Part shown: positions 24,593 to 38,106 of the stretch, piece by piece
How the letters are laid out: every line of letters starts with the position of its first letter
How positions within the stretch are numbered: the first letter of the stretch is position 1
Origin: Hysterangium stoloniferum
Taxonomy: Eukaryota > Basidiomycota > Agaricomycetes > Hysterangiales > Hysterangiaceae
Direction of reading: 5' to 3'
Length of the DNA: 64,000 nt
NCBI GenBank assembly: GCA_015178975.1
Contig: WHVD01000006.1
Coordinates: forward strand, 248,001 to 312,000
The notes under the pieces: generated by a model
Told to the model about the DNA's origin: nothing
Databases searched by the model: none
The model's input: the letters and a program-made list of their open reading frames with translations, nothing else
Made by a program: the position numbers and the translations under genes

Positions 24593-27051
24593 GGCTGGAT
24601 TGTTGTGGCGAACTTGGGGTGACTCCGGTCGGACGATGCCGAATCAATGTCAGTGTGAAATTTGAAAGGGTGTACCAGGTATATGTCCGAATTCTATGAT
24701 AGTGATCGCGAAAGAGTTGGAAACCTCTCTAAAGGAGAGGCAGGGCTTAACTTTGAAATGTCTAAAAAAAAGGCAAGGATTTCGAGTGAGCGATAATGGG
24801 CGTTGGTTTCGGACCTTTAGCTGCTGCCATACACAACGCCTTGAATATTCGAATTCAGAGCTTGTTCAGAACCTTACTAAGACGGAGAGATGGGATGGAG
24901 AAACTCTCGCCATATCCCCCTGCTCGTCACATACTTAGTATATCTCGGGTTCATCATCATTGAAGTAGTACCGTAGGAACGATATCCTTGTAGAACGACA
25001 CGATTTTGATGTTTTCACTATTAACAAGCTTCTTTCCGGGACGGGGGGGATGTGAAATCACCCCTCGACATTGTTGAACAACACCATTGAAACGCCTAAT
25101 TTCGCATGGCCGCCCGGTTTCAACAACTTTCGGGCACGGCCATCCAATAACGTTGGTGCCTAGCAACATATGTGGTTAAACATATATAAACTGAAGGATT
25201 ATAATAGTATCACCTCAGTCCGTTATATCATATACGAGACTGAGTTAATTGTCTTTAGGTCTTACTTCTAATAGACATTACCCGCTACATGGAACTATTG
25301 AAAGTATACGACGGGTTTTCGTGCGAGTGAAGGGAGCGACCGAGTCCCTTGTAGATTACAACTGATTACTAAACTACCGTAAAGTACCACGTGTCCATAG
25401 AATAAACCAAATATACCGCCTGCTACATGCACTATAGCCCAAAAGGAATACAGCAAAGCCGTGACCGTCCTCAACGACTTGCAACACAATAGCAATAAAT
25501 CCCAACAGAAACCAGTTGGCGGTCTGTACAGTCACATATGCATTTCCGGGAAAAGGAAATCGTTGTATACCATATATGTGCAAATGGAGCTTCAGGTTTA
25601 AGCTCGGGCTAATGACATGCTCGTTCAAACTTGGTTCAACTTGGCATCACCTTAAGGCTAAAACCAGAGTTGACCTCATCTCAACTGGCTGGCTTCACAT
25701 TACTTCTAGAAGATGTTTCATTATAAATGTTTCCTACCCGGAGACCCAGGCATCAATTAATAACTTGAGTGTACTACAAAGAGCGCTTGCCCCCATGTAT
25801 GCCAGCAAGAGCTGAAAGAGGGGGAGAGCGGCAACATCTGCTCAATCTCAGTGGGAAATTCAACCACTTCATTATAGCAATTGTTGAGAAAATCGCACTT
25901 ATTCACAAACATTGCCTATTATGACTTTTTCTGTGAATAAAGGGTTTCTCGTATTAAATATGTTCTGACTGCCGATGAGGGACAACTCATGTGTTCGGGT
26001 ATGCCGTGGATGTATTTTTGTACCAAAATTTTAGTATCTTTCTAAACAAGCAGCATATGATATTTCAGATGTTCATCCTAGTGCCAGAACACCATCATCT
26101 CATTTCCCTGGAACCACAAGGCTCTCCGAAGTGTTGGCGTCGGAACCAGGAATGATGACGTTTTGCTCCGATCTCACCATATAGTCATATTATGCTTCAC
26201 AGGATTACAGACGTCTTCGCAAGCATTTCTCGAATATTTGGAAGTTGGCGGCTTCTTCCAATGCAACTTGTTTTCCTCGCTCTCTAGTCCCTTGCGGCAA
26301 CCCTAGGAGTGGAATGCTACGACATAAAATCTTGGTCAGTGTAAGAACTACATGCAAAGGTACGTCTTGCCTTTGAGTCTCGCCAATAAATTTTGATAAA
26401 GAAAGGATTAAAGCGCATTGGCAGAAAATGTCTTCAGGTATATTACAGCTTGAGTATTTATAGCATCAGTATGGATTTGAATTCCGTTTATAGGGTCCAT
26501 TTGTCCCGATTAGTCTCCATACCTAAATGACGTTGAGATCTGTCGTACGATCACGGGAATGGTCGGACGACGCGGGTAAGATAATACTCTGGAAGAGTAT
26601 CTTATGTCGATCACCCTACAAAATGGAAGCTGGGGTATCGGACACTGTTTCGAAGGAAGTGGGAATCATAGCGCAGGAAGACGTCCACATGTACAGTGTC
26701 TAGTTATCGTTAAATTCCTCCTGGACGCTGAATTTGGCGTAAAGCTTTTTTCGTGGTGATCTCTCATAGGCTGGTATGTATCGAGGAAGTGCATGTTTTG
26801 GAACCCAGTGCCCATTCGTGAGATCGATGAAATACGTTGTGCAGTATTAAGGGTGTTTGGTTTGCTTAAGATCGTAGGAAGGGTGCAAGGAAAGACGTTG
26901 CTCGCGACAAAAATAAGTAGGTGACACAAGAGCTAATGTAACAGTACAAATAATGTTGCTTTAAAAGTACAGTGACCGAAACTGTGCATGCATGCGAAAA
27001 CAACGAAAGATGAAAAAATAACAGCAAAGGAAATGGGTATTAGCAAAATGT
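24593..27051. other. long intergenic stretch, no gene recognised
   Basis: About 2.4 kb between the DAHP synthase start and the TAF2 end. Short frames exist, including two overlapping hydrophobic frames on minus at about 25628-25295 that could be one decayed or spliced membrane protein, but no family motif or convincing splice pattern was found. The part next to 24600 should hold the DAHP synthase promoter. No tRNA or other RNA gene was recognised. Confidence 0.45.
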
Positions 27052-30000
27052 TCAACCGACTCGGGCCTTTTTACTGGGACCACCACTAACCGAAGAGGAA
27101 TCCCTATCCTTTTCCTTTCGTTTCTTATGTTGCGATCGTATCATATCTCGAAATTTGCTTTGGAGGGAAGTAGCCGCGATTCCGACTTCGGATGCTGCGC
27201 CGTTGAATGTCACAGCGTTTTGAACCATCAAATCGATGTCAGCCTCTAAAGCTTCGTGATTATCATACTTATCCGTATCCAGCTTGTCTTTGATTGACTT
27301 CAAGTCTCGTGCATCCTTCCGAGGAATTATATCAAAGTATTGCGGTATCCCCAATTTAATGGGGTCAACGGCTTCACGAAAGAAAAATGAACTAGGGCAT
27401 ATCAGCAATTTGCGGTTATAACGACTAGTGAAAAAAACGTTGACCCACATATCATCAGCACGCAGTTTGGTCAGCAAGGCTTGGAGAATGCGTTTCTCAG
27501 ATAAATCCATTTTTTTTTCCATCGCTTTCCCCCAATCTTTTCTGAAGGCCTTCTCGAGAATTTCGGCTAAAGCAACGGGATCCGTTCCTGGCGGATTAAA
27601 TTGCCGGCAATTATCGAAAACTAGTAACATATCCCGCGCAAAGTGTTCCATGGTTAAATACTGTCGCTTGTCTAATTTGCGGCTCATTGTCCCAAAATCC
27701 ATGGGCTCCTTGACCTCCTCATAGTATCTGTTTTGTTTTACTTCGCTGAGTCACAGAAGTATACCAAATATGTGGACTTACGTTGGACATCCCAACAGCT
27801 CGGCATCGACAGGTTGTCGGAAAATGAGGGATTGAGGCATTGCAATGAGTTTCTTGAGTATCTCTCTGCACTTCTTGTCATTTATCGGAGTGCCATCGAC
27901 AGAACTCGGCCCTTTATGTTTGTTCTGAGCCGGTGTAGACCGGGCTGTTTCTTTCTCCTTGCCCTTTAACGATGAAGGAGGACCATGACCGTTCGTGACT
28001 TTCTTGACCTTCAATAGTGGGGTTGCCGCAGATCGAGACGACCCGGCAATTGGAGCAGGTTCGCGTGCATTCGTCGTATCATGTGACTTATCCCTTTTAG
28101 GGAGCGAGATAGAAAGCCGAGGTTCTTTGACCTTCTTCTCTTGCTTCTGTTCCTCCTCAATCGCCAGCACTTCTTCCAGTAAATCTTTTCCACCGTCATC
28201 ATCAGAGTCTACCAAAGTCAGCGGCTGAGATACAGGGGCCTTCGGCTTCAGAGCTTTAGGCGGTTTCGATTGCTTAAAAATCGGCGCCCCGTTGCCAGCA
28301 CCATTGAGCTTCAGTTTGATCATTGGTCGAGTTGATGGTGGAGGAGGCGGAGGAGGCGGTAACGGCGGAGGAGTTTCAGAGATCTCTTGCAATATCATTG
28401 CATCGATATCTTCTTCAACATTTGCGATAGGTTTTGATTGGGGTTCTAATGACAAGGGTCGAGGCAGTGAATTTGCTGCAGGGATGGCCTTATCTGCAGC
28501 GGCCAATGTTTTGTTGATACGTTCCCATTCTAAGAAAGTAAAGTTAGCGGGTGTGGAAGGAAAATAATTTTTACCAACGTTTGTCGAAGAAACTTTCAAG
28601 AGCCAATGCTTCATTATGTGCCCAAGAGCCAGGTGCATTATAGGACTTTGCATTGCTGATCATAAGGCGAAAGTCGGTTTCAAACGCAAACCGATCAGAA
28701 TAATGTCCGTTCTCTAATTTTGCATGCATAGTGCTGAGGTCCATGGGATGTTTAATGGTTGCAAAGTAGCTACAATCATATCATATGAACACTAGTTTAT
28801 TTATAAAGATGACTGCTACCACTCACTTCGGTGCATTATCTCGTACGGGATCAACAGGCTGGGCAAATAGCCGCGCATGTTTGTTTGCTTGCATCTTCTT
28901 CCAAGCACTTCGACAAGCCCGGCAGTCGTTCAGAGACATGCCATTAGTCTGCGCTTGGAGAGCAGATTTTACTTTCTTGGGCGACAATTTAGTTTTGGCC
29001 TTTTGCTTGGGAGTAGCAAAGACGACCTCTTTCTTGGGAAGAGTTGCTTTTGGCTCTGGAGCGGCTGGTGTTTGCTCCAGAGAAGGATGACTTGTCGAGG
29101 AACGGTCACGAATGGGCTGATCGATCTCAACCTGAGGCACGGTTGAAGGAATTCTGATTCTCGCCGTGGAAGTAACAGGCAGAGTCACCTTGCTAGGAAT
29201 AGGGATCTTCAATCGCTTACCCTTCATTCCAGGCTTTGAACCAAGAACAGGGCTCGGCAATGTTGGTGGTAGCTCGGTGACTGGGGTACGTGGGATGTGA
29301 ATCGTGACTTTGGGTGGAGATTCATCCGCTCCACGGAAGACCAGATCCGCCAGTTTCAACAGAGATAATCGTACCTCATAATCCGTGGTGCTAGCACTAC
29401 AAATGTACGTCAACATGAACGAACAGTCTATTAACTAATATGGAAACTCACAGGATGATTGGCATAATATCCTGCCGCAATACTTCGTTTCGTCCAATGT
29501 CTTTCCCTTTCCGCAGAGATTTTACTAGAAGATCCGCTTCACTCTTTTTAGATTCTTTTACGACGTCGGGTACATTGCCATCCTCCTCAATCAGCAGCGG
29601 GTCATCTTTGGATGAATGTTTGATATCTCCAACATGGAAGAGAATGGCAAGACTTTCAGCCATGGCACGAGCCACATGGCGACGTACAACGCGTGAAGGG
29701 TCTTTCGCGACCACGGTCAACAGATAATTAATGACGCGAGGCGTATACCAATTATTCAGGAGCATCAAGCCATCGAAAGCAGCTATTCGAACTTGTGTCC
29801 CATTACCCTCTCTGACATTAAATCAGGTGACATCGATGTATTAACGCTCGGGTAGAACTCACCGAGTAAAGCTCAAATAGAGCTTGGGGTCAGGAGGTAT
29901 CAAATTGGCCAATGTCAGGATAAGATTCCACTGAAAGTACATTAAACATTTTTCATAAATAGTCAAAAGCTATAATACCTCAAGTGCCGCAATAGTCACT

Positions 30001-33000
30001 ACATTGTGAGCAGAAGGAACAAGTCTATCCATAGTCCGATACCTCTCTACCTCTGCGCGAGCAAGCCGCAGAAGCTGGTGATCTTCTTCATTCTGATCGG
30101 ATCTGGATGCTGTAGGCAGAAATTCGCCCCGTTCCGGGGGAACAGTGGAGATGCAAGCACAGGCAAGTGCAGAAATTATCGTGCAAATGTACAACGCATC
30201 GGAGTACTAAATATTAGCCAAAGCATTAGTTGTGGCATTTCAGATATGACGGAAAACAAACAAGGTTGGTAGTATTGTCATTGTGACGAAGTTGGTCGAT
30301 GAGAAATTGTCGGACGATCGGCGGCGATTTCCCATTGCTCAGGCGCACTTGCGATATAGCAGATAAAACAGTCTAAACCCAGTTGAGAAGGCATATCAAA
30401 TAGATTGAAAAAGACAGGTTACCTTACGAACAAAGTATTCAGATATATCCGAGAAGTCATTAGGCTTCGGCACATAGGAGCGAGTGAAAAGATCTTGGCC
30501 TTTATCATCCGCGTCATAACAATACCGTGCAAATACTTTGAACAAGTGGAACAAGCCAAGAAAATCGAGTCGGTGAGATGCACACTAGGAGAAGATCAAG
30601 AACGTCCATAACAAGGAACTATCCCAACGCACGGTGACCAAAGCCAAGGCTGCTTCCACGCGAATTCGATAGTAATAGTTAGTTACTAAAACAGTCTTCG
30701 TAAGAGTGCTTGATACGATAGCGGAAGGTTGTCGCGCCAAAGCATGCACGGCCTACACGAAAATCAATGACTTGTGACCAACCGTACTAAAGTATTACCT
30801 CCAACTGCGCGACAACATCCCTATCCCGTGTGAGTTGGGATACCCACATAAAATCTGGTTGATCAAAATGTAAAAATGATATCCATTCGAAGTCGGCATC
30901 CATTCTGATCCATTCGTATGTTGCACCCGCCATTGTTTGCTCGTCCTCTTCAGTCCAGTCAGCGACTTTCCAGTTCTCGCGTTCAGCTTCTTGTTCCCAG
31001 ACATCAAGCCCAAAACCCATGTCAATCATCCCCATCGCCTCTTTGGCTTCCGTATCGCCTTGTGCGGCGGCGATGGCAGCTTGTTGACGGGCGATAAAGC
31101 GTTTTGTGTTCCGCCGTATACGTTTGTACTTCGTATTAAACGGAACCTCGTAACGTTTGAAGGGCGAACGCACATCTAACACGTGCTCATAAGGTGTTCC
31201 ATCCGCTTCGTGAATGCGAACCGTCATGGGACCTTCAAAAGTCTTCACCACCTTGAGCAGTGCGAGCTTGATGGGATCCCCTTCATTGGCTTTATATGCT
31301 GGCGATTCTTGACGCATAGTAATTTCTACAACCATTTTCTTCCGGTTGAACTGTGCGTTGAAACCAAACCTAGGGCAACCACTACCATATATCCATTGTT
31401 CGGCAAAGCCACGCAGATCAACCCCGCTCACTTTACGACAAGTGCGCAGAAATGAATGCGTCGAAAGGGCATTATTAAGTAGTTCACCGCTTATCGCGGA
31501 CAGAAATATCTTCGGAAGAATGCGAGACAAACCAAGGGATGTACCCGACTTCGCAAGACGTCGATCGAGGATGTGGAGGACAAGAGGTGCTTTCAGACTA
31601 ATGAAAGGCAGTGCAGAGGAGTCTGGCGGCTCGTGAATGCTCGGCTGGCATATAGGTGGCATATTCCCAACATCTCGTTCCGCTACGCGTTCCATATCTT
31701 TCTTTAGTTTAAATCGATAATCGTTGTTTCCCATAATACGACGGAGAAAAAGCCCTGTGATGTACAAACCTAGACCATTTATGAGCCAAGTATCCGACCA
31801 AGTCTTTTGATATATATTTATCCCAACCCATTGGCAAGCAAGTGCATGACTGAGAGCATGTCTTGTCTCAAAGACCTGATCAATTACATCTTCACCATGC
31901 ATCAGATCGATGTGAATGATAGATAACGTAGCGGCGTCAAAACGTTGAATGGGCAACTCATCCACAAATACGATTTTATGAGATCCAAACGGGTATGAAC
32001 CGAATTCGCTGGAGTAGAAATTCATCGCTGTACGGAGGAATGTCACTGTGGACGCTAATAAAGGCTCGTGCCCAGCAAGACAAAATGCATGCATGACAGT
32101 TTGGGAGGCAGAATCCTCGATGTCGCTCGTGGGGAGTTGCATCACATGGAATGGTCCTGCAGCGAAAGCGACTTGCTGTATAGAAGTCGGTACGGTTTGA
32201 GAAAAAAGGAAAATAGTCTTGGAGGAATTGAAAGGATGTGCAATCTGATAGGCATTTTTCGTGAAAACTTCAGTATTACGTGGACTCGCCAGAAGCCGTA
32301 CCTGCTCAACCAGATCACCGCTGCATATGACCACCACGGGATATTCTGCCCCATTTGTTACGTCGTCTTCATCAACGCCCATCCCAGTTAAATCGTCAGA
32401 CTCTTGATGTAATGACCTCGGTACCACAAACTCAAAATCCCAAGTACATTTCTCCCAAAGACTATCTACACATGGAACCCAACAGCGGGCGGCATCCGGT
32501 CCAGACGGCGTTGTAAACATGTGAGGTACTCGCTAAGCTGAGATCAGTATATATAAACGATTGGATCATGTGACGTACATGAGGATACGACTCCGTAGGG
32601 AGAATGAACTGGATGCCATCGTTTGGATGACGAAGGGTATATTCCACTACAATAGATATGGGCGAAAGCTCAGGTACCACGGGTGTTAAATTGCGGTGTC
32701 CAGGCGTCATAGGTTCAGGCGTCGCGACTTATCGTTCCGATTAGAGTCGTATAGAAACCCAACCTCCAAGTAGTCGTACCTTCATTAACTGTGTGACCTG
32801 ACATAGTATTCCCAGACTGTTATAACAATAAAAATGCTCGAAAAGGGCTTAGTATTAGTAAGCGAAGAGCACACCTGAGCCACAGAAACCTGGAGAGGGA
32901 TAGATATGGCTAATTCGCCTTCATCGCCTTCAGCTAAAGCAGAATAAAACTTCCGTTTCGCTTCTGGATAGATATGGAAATCAGTCGGATCTGATACATT

Positions 33001-33386
33001 TAAATTTGCCACTGGATCGCTATGAATAAATTCCGCAGCGAAGGATCCCACTGTGACCCTTTCGACGTCTATTACAAATTTGAGCGATTGTCAACCCCAC
33101 CAAGAAGGTAACATACCACATTGCCGACAATGTAGGAAGATTGTCCGGAGATCTTTATGGGTGGGCAAGATTAATATCTCGGTGTAGCCCTAAAATACCA
33201 GATAAATAAAGAAACTGATCAGTGGTCATATGGTTGACATACACGAAGACATCCGGCGAAATCGATTTCCAACACCACCTTCTGATGGCTAGTAAGAACG
33301 CAAACCATCTGTTAGACAGGTTTGCAATGAGGCATAAGGACAATGACTTATATGGTAAATCCCCTCCTGATATGTTCACGCTGCAT
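27052..33386 (-). CDS. TAF2: TFIID subunit TAF2 with three C-terminal bromodomains
   Basis: Large multi-exon gene. The first part is the M1-aminopeptidase-like domain of TAF2: HQKVVLEIDF near 33290, the long exon 32520-30787 starting MFTTPSGPDAARCWVPC, and the block LRGFAEQWIYGSGCPRFGFN near 31420-31370. The zinc motif HExxH of true M1 peptidases is replaced (HALSHALA near 31860), as expected for TAF2. HEAT-like helices follow (NNWYTPRVINYLLTVVAKD near 29750). Then come Pro/Lys-rich linkers and three bromodomains: about 28930-28590, 27840-27540 and 27470-27110. The acetyl-lysine-binding Asn is kept in each (SYN, QFN, TFN). TAF2 binds core promoters within TFIID. The start is placed at the ATG at 33386 because it opens QREHIRRGFTI, but the first intron shows no clear GT donor, so the 5' end is tentative. 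Confidence 0.88.
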
Positions 33387-34221
33387 TGAGTGGTGAAGGA
33401 GTTAGACGCCACTCAAGTCGTCCGGCGTCCTTTCCAGAATATAAATGATTGATATATCTGCGCAATATATACTACCCAATTAGCTGAAAGCTGTAGATAG
33501 ATGATGACAGCTGAGAAGCGTCGGCCTCAGAGGTGTACTCGCCAATAGTCACTTCCCTCGATATAGGTGAACGTTCGGAGTTTGAAGTGTGTTATTAGTC
33601 ACGTGATTTCTGGACCTGTTTCTCAAGTCTTGTTCCGATAATCATTAATTTTTTTGCGTTGGAAGCATAGGTGCATAATCTTCGTTGGTTCAAGATGATA
33701 TTTAGGACCACCTGGGATATTCACATTATCTAATGTCTTGTTGAGGGATGGCTGGACTATCATTACAATCAATGGTTTTCAATCGTGTGTTCCGATTTGA
33801 CTCTATGTATACCTATTTTTGAAAAATTTCGGCAATTCGCCCTTTAAGATTTAGCAGGTACCACCGCTTGACCTTCTTTAGAGGAACCACCTTATATATC
33901 ATGGTGACAGAATGGTACTGTTAGCTTAGAGGCCGCCTAAGTCACTTGTGCAGTGGCCAGATCGGAGGGTTGAAATTTTGTAACACTAACCCTCACCCTA
34001 GGTACAGCCGTGTCAAAAAAGGTTTAGAGTTTGTAACAACATCTGGATTTCCCAAAAACCATGATTTCATACATACTTGCAGATTACAACATGCTGGCTC
34101 TTGTTTTTGGCTAGTGAGTGGTCACTTGTTAGGAATCTTATTTGTGGGCTTCCACAACTTGTTTTCACTCTGGCAATCCTCTGTCATCCTGATATTGGTA
34201 CCCACAATTATTAGGATCCTC
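33387..34221. other. boundary stretch between gene-dense part and transposon island
   Basis: About 830 bases. The part next to 33387 should hold the TAF2 promoter. No gene motif is seen; from about 33900 onward the sequence becomes AT-richer and merges into transposon fossils. Confidence 0.45.
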
Positions 34222-35155
34222 ACCATCCAATTATGCATAGCATTATGATTATGGACATTGAACAATTACATCAAGATATCCTTTTTGCACTTATTTCTGA
34301 TCTGGCTCTCAAGTCACACTTAAAAGTTCCCAAAGATCCCAATCAATCCTGGTGGTCCCAAGACTCTGAAGGTTTCATCTGTCTCAATGGATGTACATAT
34401 TTACAGTATGTCCCAGACTCCAACAATCTCTGACTCCATGTATTTCAGTACAAATACAATCATCCAATCTCCAGATATTACAGCATTAACAATACTCTTG
34501 GATTAATCTGAAGAGAATATACTTGGCCCAACCTCTGAGATTTCATAACCCAGTTTTGTAAGTCATGCACTACCTGCTTACACTCCAAATCCCAGAGATA
34601 TAAGCCATATGGCCTTCTCAAGCAACTCCCAATACCAGAAAAATCCTAGAATTCAATTTCCATGGATTTTATCAAACAACTCCCATCTTCCAAAGGCTAT
34701 ACATCCATTCTCATTGTTGTAGACTGATTCTCAAAACAAAGAATTTTCATACTCATTCATGATACAATCACATCCTTGCAACTAGTAGAATTTTTCATCT
34801 TTCATGTATCTTCCAAGCATGGTGTTCCATCTCATGTAACTTCTGATAGAGGTTCCAAGTTTGTTTCCCACTTCTTCAAGGCTCTCAGAAAAGCTTTCAA
34901 TATGAAATTACACTTTACCTTGGGATATCATCTGGAAGGTGACAGACAAATGGAATGTGTCAACTAAACCCTGGAACAATACATACCTCTGCATTTATTG
35001 CAACTATCAACAGGACAATTGGAAATCCCTTCTTCCACTTGTGGAATTTGCTTACAATAGCTCTCTGAATGCCATTACTGGCATCTCTCCCTTTTTTGCC
35101 AATAAAGGATACAATCCTAATCTTGCAGTACATTTTGAATGAGATCTTGCATCCA
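34222..35155 (+). mobile_element. Ty3/gypsy fossil A: integrase-region fragment
   Basis: This stretch follows the integrase part of the young gypsy element (its 57025-57925) closely at the DNA level, for example around IMIMDIEQLHQDIL and the zinc-binding and core blocks. It is truncated on both sides, has no LTR and is broken in several places. It joins abruptly at about 35155 to the gag end of fossil B. Older than the copy at 53007-60541. Confidence 0.85.
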
Positions 35156-37429
35156 CTTGTTTAGCCCCACAAGAAAGGCAATGTCGTATGGACAATAACC
35201 TCTGTCTCTTGTGTGGGAAACCCAGTCATCGAGTCCCGGAATATCTGCTGGCAAAAGCAAACTCTGCAAAGGGTCGAACAGCCAAGACCTCCATGGAAAT
35301 CCTGTCAAAGGACAAACCGGCTTCCGACTCGAAAAAAGAGTGAGCAACCCTGCAGACTCCATGCAGGTTGGGGGTTGCATTGCCTCTCCGCGCATTCAAG
35401 AGTTTACCCATCTCAATACATCTGCTCTTTCGCATTCTGATTCATTTTTCATTAAACTTATGTCTAATATGATTCCGAAATTCATTTTTTCAGCTCTTAT
35501 AGATTCCAGCTCGACTCATTGTTTTTTAGATACAAAAATTCACGGAAAAAAATCTGTTGTCAACTTATCTGATAAATCCCATTGGCCTCCACCTCTTCAA
35601 TGGCACAAATAATTTGGTTGACACCCAAGCTTGTGATTTATCTATCTGTTTCCCGTGTAGAACATCTCAGCTGGTCACTTTCTATGTGACCCAGTTAGAC
35701 TCAAGTTGCTCGGTTGTTCTAGGACATAACTGGCTTACCTGCTACAATCCATTGATTGACTGGGTAGCAAACAGCATAACTTTCTGGACACCCGCAGCAG
35801 CTGAGGAAACTGTACCCGACACAGCCTCCACGGCACCCATGGCCTTCCCAGCACCTGCAGTCTCGAGGACTCCTGTGATCCCTACAGCACCCATGGCTTC
35901 CCCAGAACCTACAGCACCTCCGTCTATTTCTCTGATTAATGCTGCAGCTTTTATTAGGGCTATAAAAATGGATGGGTCCCAGGTGTTCACTATCAACCTA
36001 AAAATTGATGAAGCAACTGGATGTTTTTCAACCCCAGTATCTGCATCTGAGCAAGCCACTGACCTAGAAGGCATCCTGGGGAAATATCATGACTTCACAG
36101 ATGTTTTTTAGTAAGTGAAAAGCTGATTGACTTCTGCCCCACAGAGAGTACGACTTAAAAATCGACCTTGAAGAAGTGCCCAGCCACCCCTAGGACATAT
36201 TTACCCACTCTCATCCACAGAACTTTCTGCAATCTGTAATTTCCTGGATGAACATTTGTCCATAGGTTTTATCAGACCCTTTAAGTCTCCTTTTGGAGCA
36301 CCTGTTCTGTTTGTCAAGAAAAAGAATGGATCCCTTAGACTATGTGTTGATTTCAGAGGACTCAATGCTGTCACAAAAAAGGATAAGTATCCACTTCCAC
36401 TTATATCTGACCTCCTCGATACTCCACGGAATGCCCGGATTTACACCAAAATAGACCTTAAGCATGCCTATCACTTGGTCTGGATCTCTGCAGGCGACGA
36501 ATGGAAAACCACTTTTAGAACCCATTATGGGGCCTTTGAGTGGTTGGTGATGCCCTTTGGACTCACCAATGCTCCATCTGTTTTTTAATGTTTTATCAAC
36601 AACATTTTCTCCGACATGCTCAATGTATGCATCATTGTTTACTTGGACGACATTCTTTTCTACTCCAAGAATCCTGTGGAACACAACAAACAGGTCCGTG
36701 AAGTTCTCTGGAGACTCAGACAACATGGTTTATTCGCGAATGGTAAAAAATGTACTTTTGACATGGACTCCGTGGAATACCTGGGCTTCATAAGGGGACC
36801 CGACGGACTCCACATGGATGAAACTAAAGTACAAGTCATCAAAAATTGGCCAGAACCCCAAAAAGTTAAAGATATACAATCCTTCCTCGGCTTTGCCAAT
36901 TTTTACTGATGGTTTATCTGTGGATATTCTGACATCACGGTTCCCCTTAACTGTCTTACACGTAAGAATACTCCATGGAATTTTAATGATAAGTGTCAAA
37001 AAGCTTTCAATCTTTTAAAAAATTCTTTTTTATCAGCTCCTATTCTATCGCATTGGAAACCAGACTTCCCACTCATTGTTGAAATGGATGCCTCGGACTA
37101 TGCACTTGGAGCCATTCTGTCTATCCAGGACTCTGACGGAGAAGTCCACCCCATGGCTTTTCTGTCCTGGACCTTTACCAGACCAGAGCTCAATTATAAT
37201 GTTCATGATAAGAAACTCCTGGCAATTTTTTTCAGCTTTCAAAATGTGGCAACACTATTTGGAAGGCTGGGGAACTCCAATTGATATTGTAACAGATCAC
37301 AAAAACCTGGAATATTTTTCTACTTTTGACCCACCGGCATGCCCACTAATCTGAATAACTCTCTGTTTTCAATATGATTATCCACTTTTGACCTGGCCAT
37401 CTCAGTGGCAAACCCGACGCTTTAACTAG

Positions 37430-38106
37430 GGAGGATATCTGAAAACTATTAAGTATACCAAATTCTAATATACTCTAAAGGTCATTTAAACATCTGGGAT
37501 GTGATTCAAACATAATTTGGTTTTTAAAACTTTCAAAAAGTTTTAAATTCTCTTGTACATTACAAACCAAAGAATCTTTCTGGACACGAGTAGACAATAA
37601 AAAAAATTAGTAGTTTGAAATACTAATACTTTTAAAAAATAGATACTTTTAGATAGTCCATTCCATGGGTATGTATATCATTGGCATCTCTAAATACATA
37701 TGTATTACTTCGGAATGGATCTGTCAATCTGAACAAATTTCTACTTGATTCAACATACCCAGAATATACATATAGGAGGGTTTACTTAATAAAGACAGCT
37801 GTGGTATGAAAAATTTCCAATAATATTTTACATATTTTACATGGAAATAACTACATTACAACTTTTAAAAAACAAAGTACTAATAAAAGTATTAGTAGGC
37901 ATCTGTAAAAGGAAGGAAATTATATACAATGGAATTATTAAATAGCTATGGGTTGTACAAGATGTAATATGGAAAACTATTTCTGATGGTTGTTTTTTGA
38001 TTATATAATTGTTTCAGAATAGATATCACTATTTAAAGATGGAGTTTTGTAAAAATAAGACTTTTATTAGTAAATATTTGAGATTATAGTAATTATAAAC
38101 ACCTTC
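37430..38106. mobile_element. insertion of about 677 bases inside gypsy fossil B
   Basis: Interrupts the pol region between RNase H and integrase. It is flanked on both sides by CTAG (37426-37429 and 38107-38110), which may be a 4-base target duplication. It is very AT-rich and non-coding. The ends are weakly inverted (GGAGG against GAAGG). A 13-base inverted pair lies inside (37621-37633 and 37885-37897). This suits a MITE-like DNA transposon but the family is not recognised. Confidence 0.5.

Noticed and set aside
25295-25628. Hydrophobic frames on minus as a membrane protein gene
   Set aside because: Two overlapping frames are both hydrophobic, no start, splice pattern or family motif stands out, and the surroundings look non-coding.
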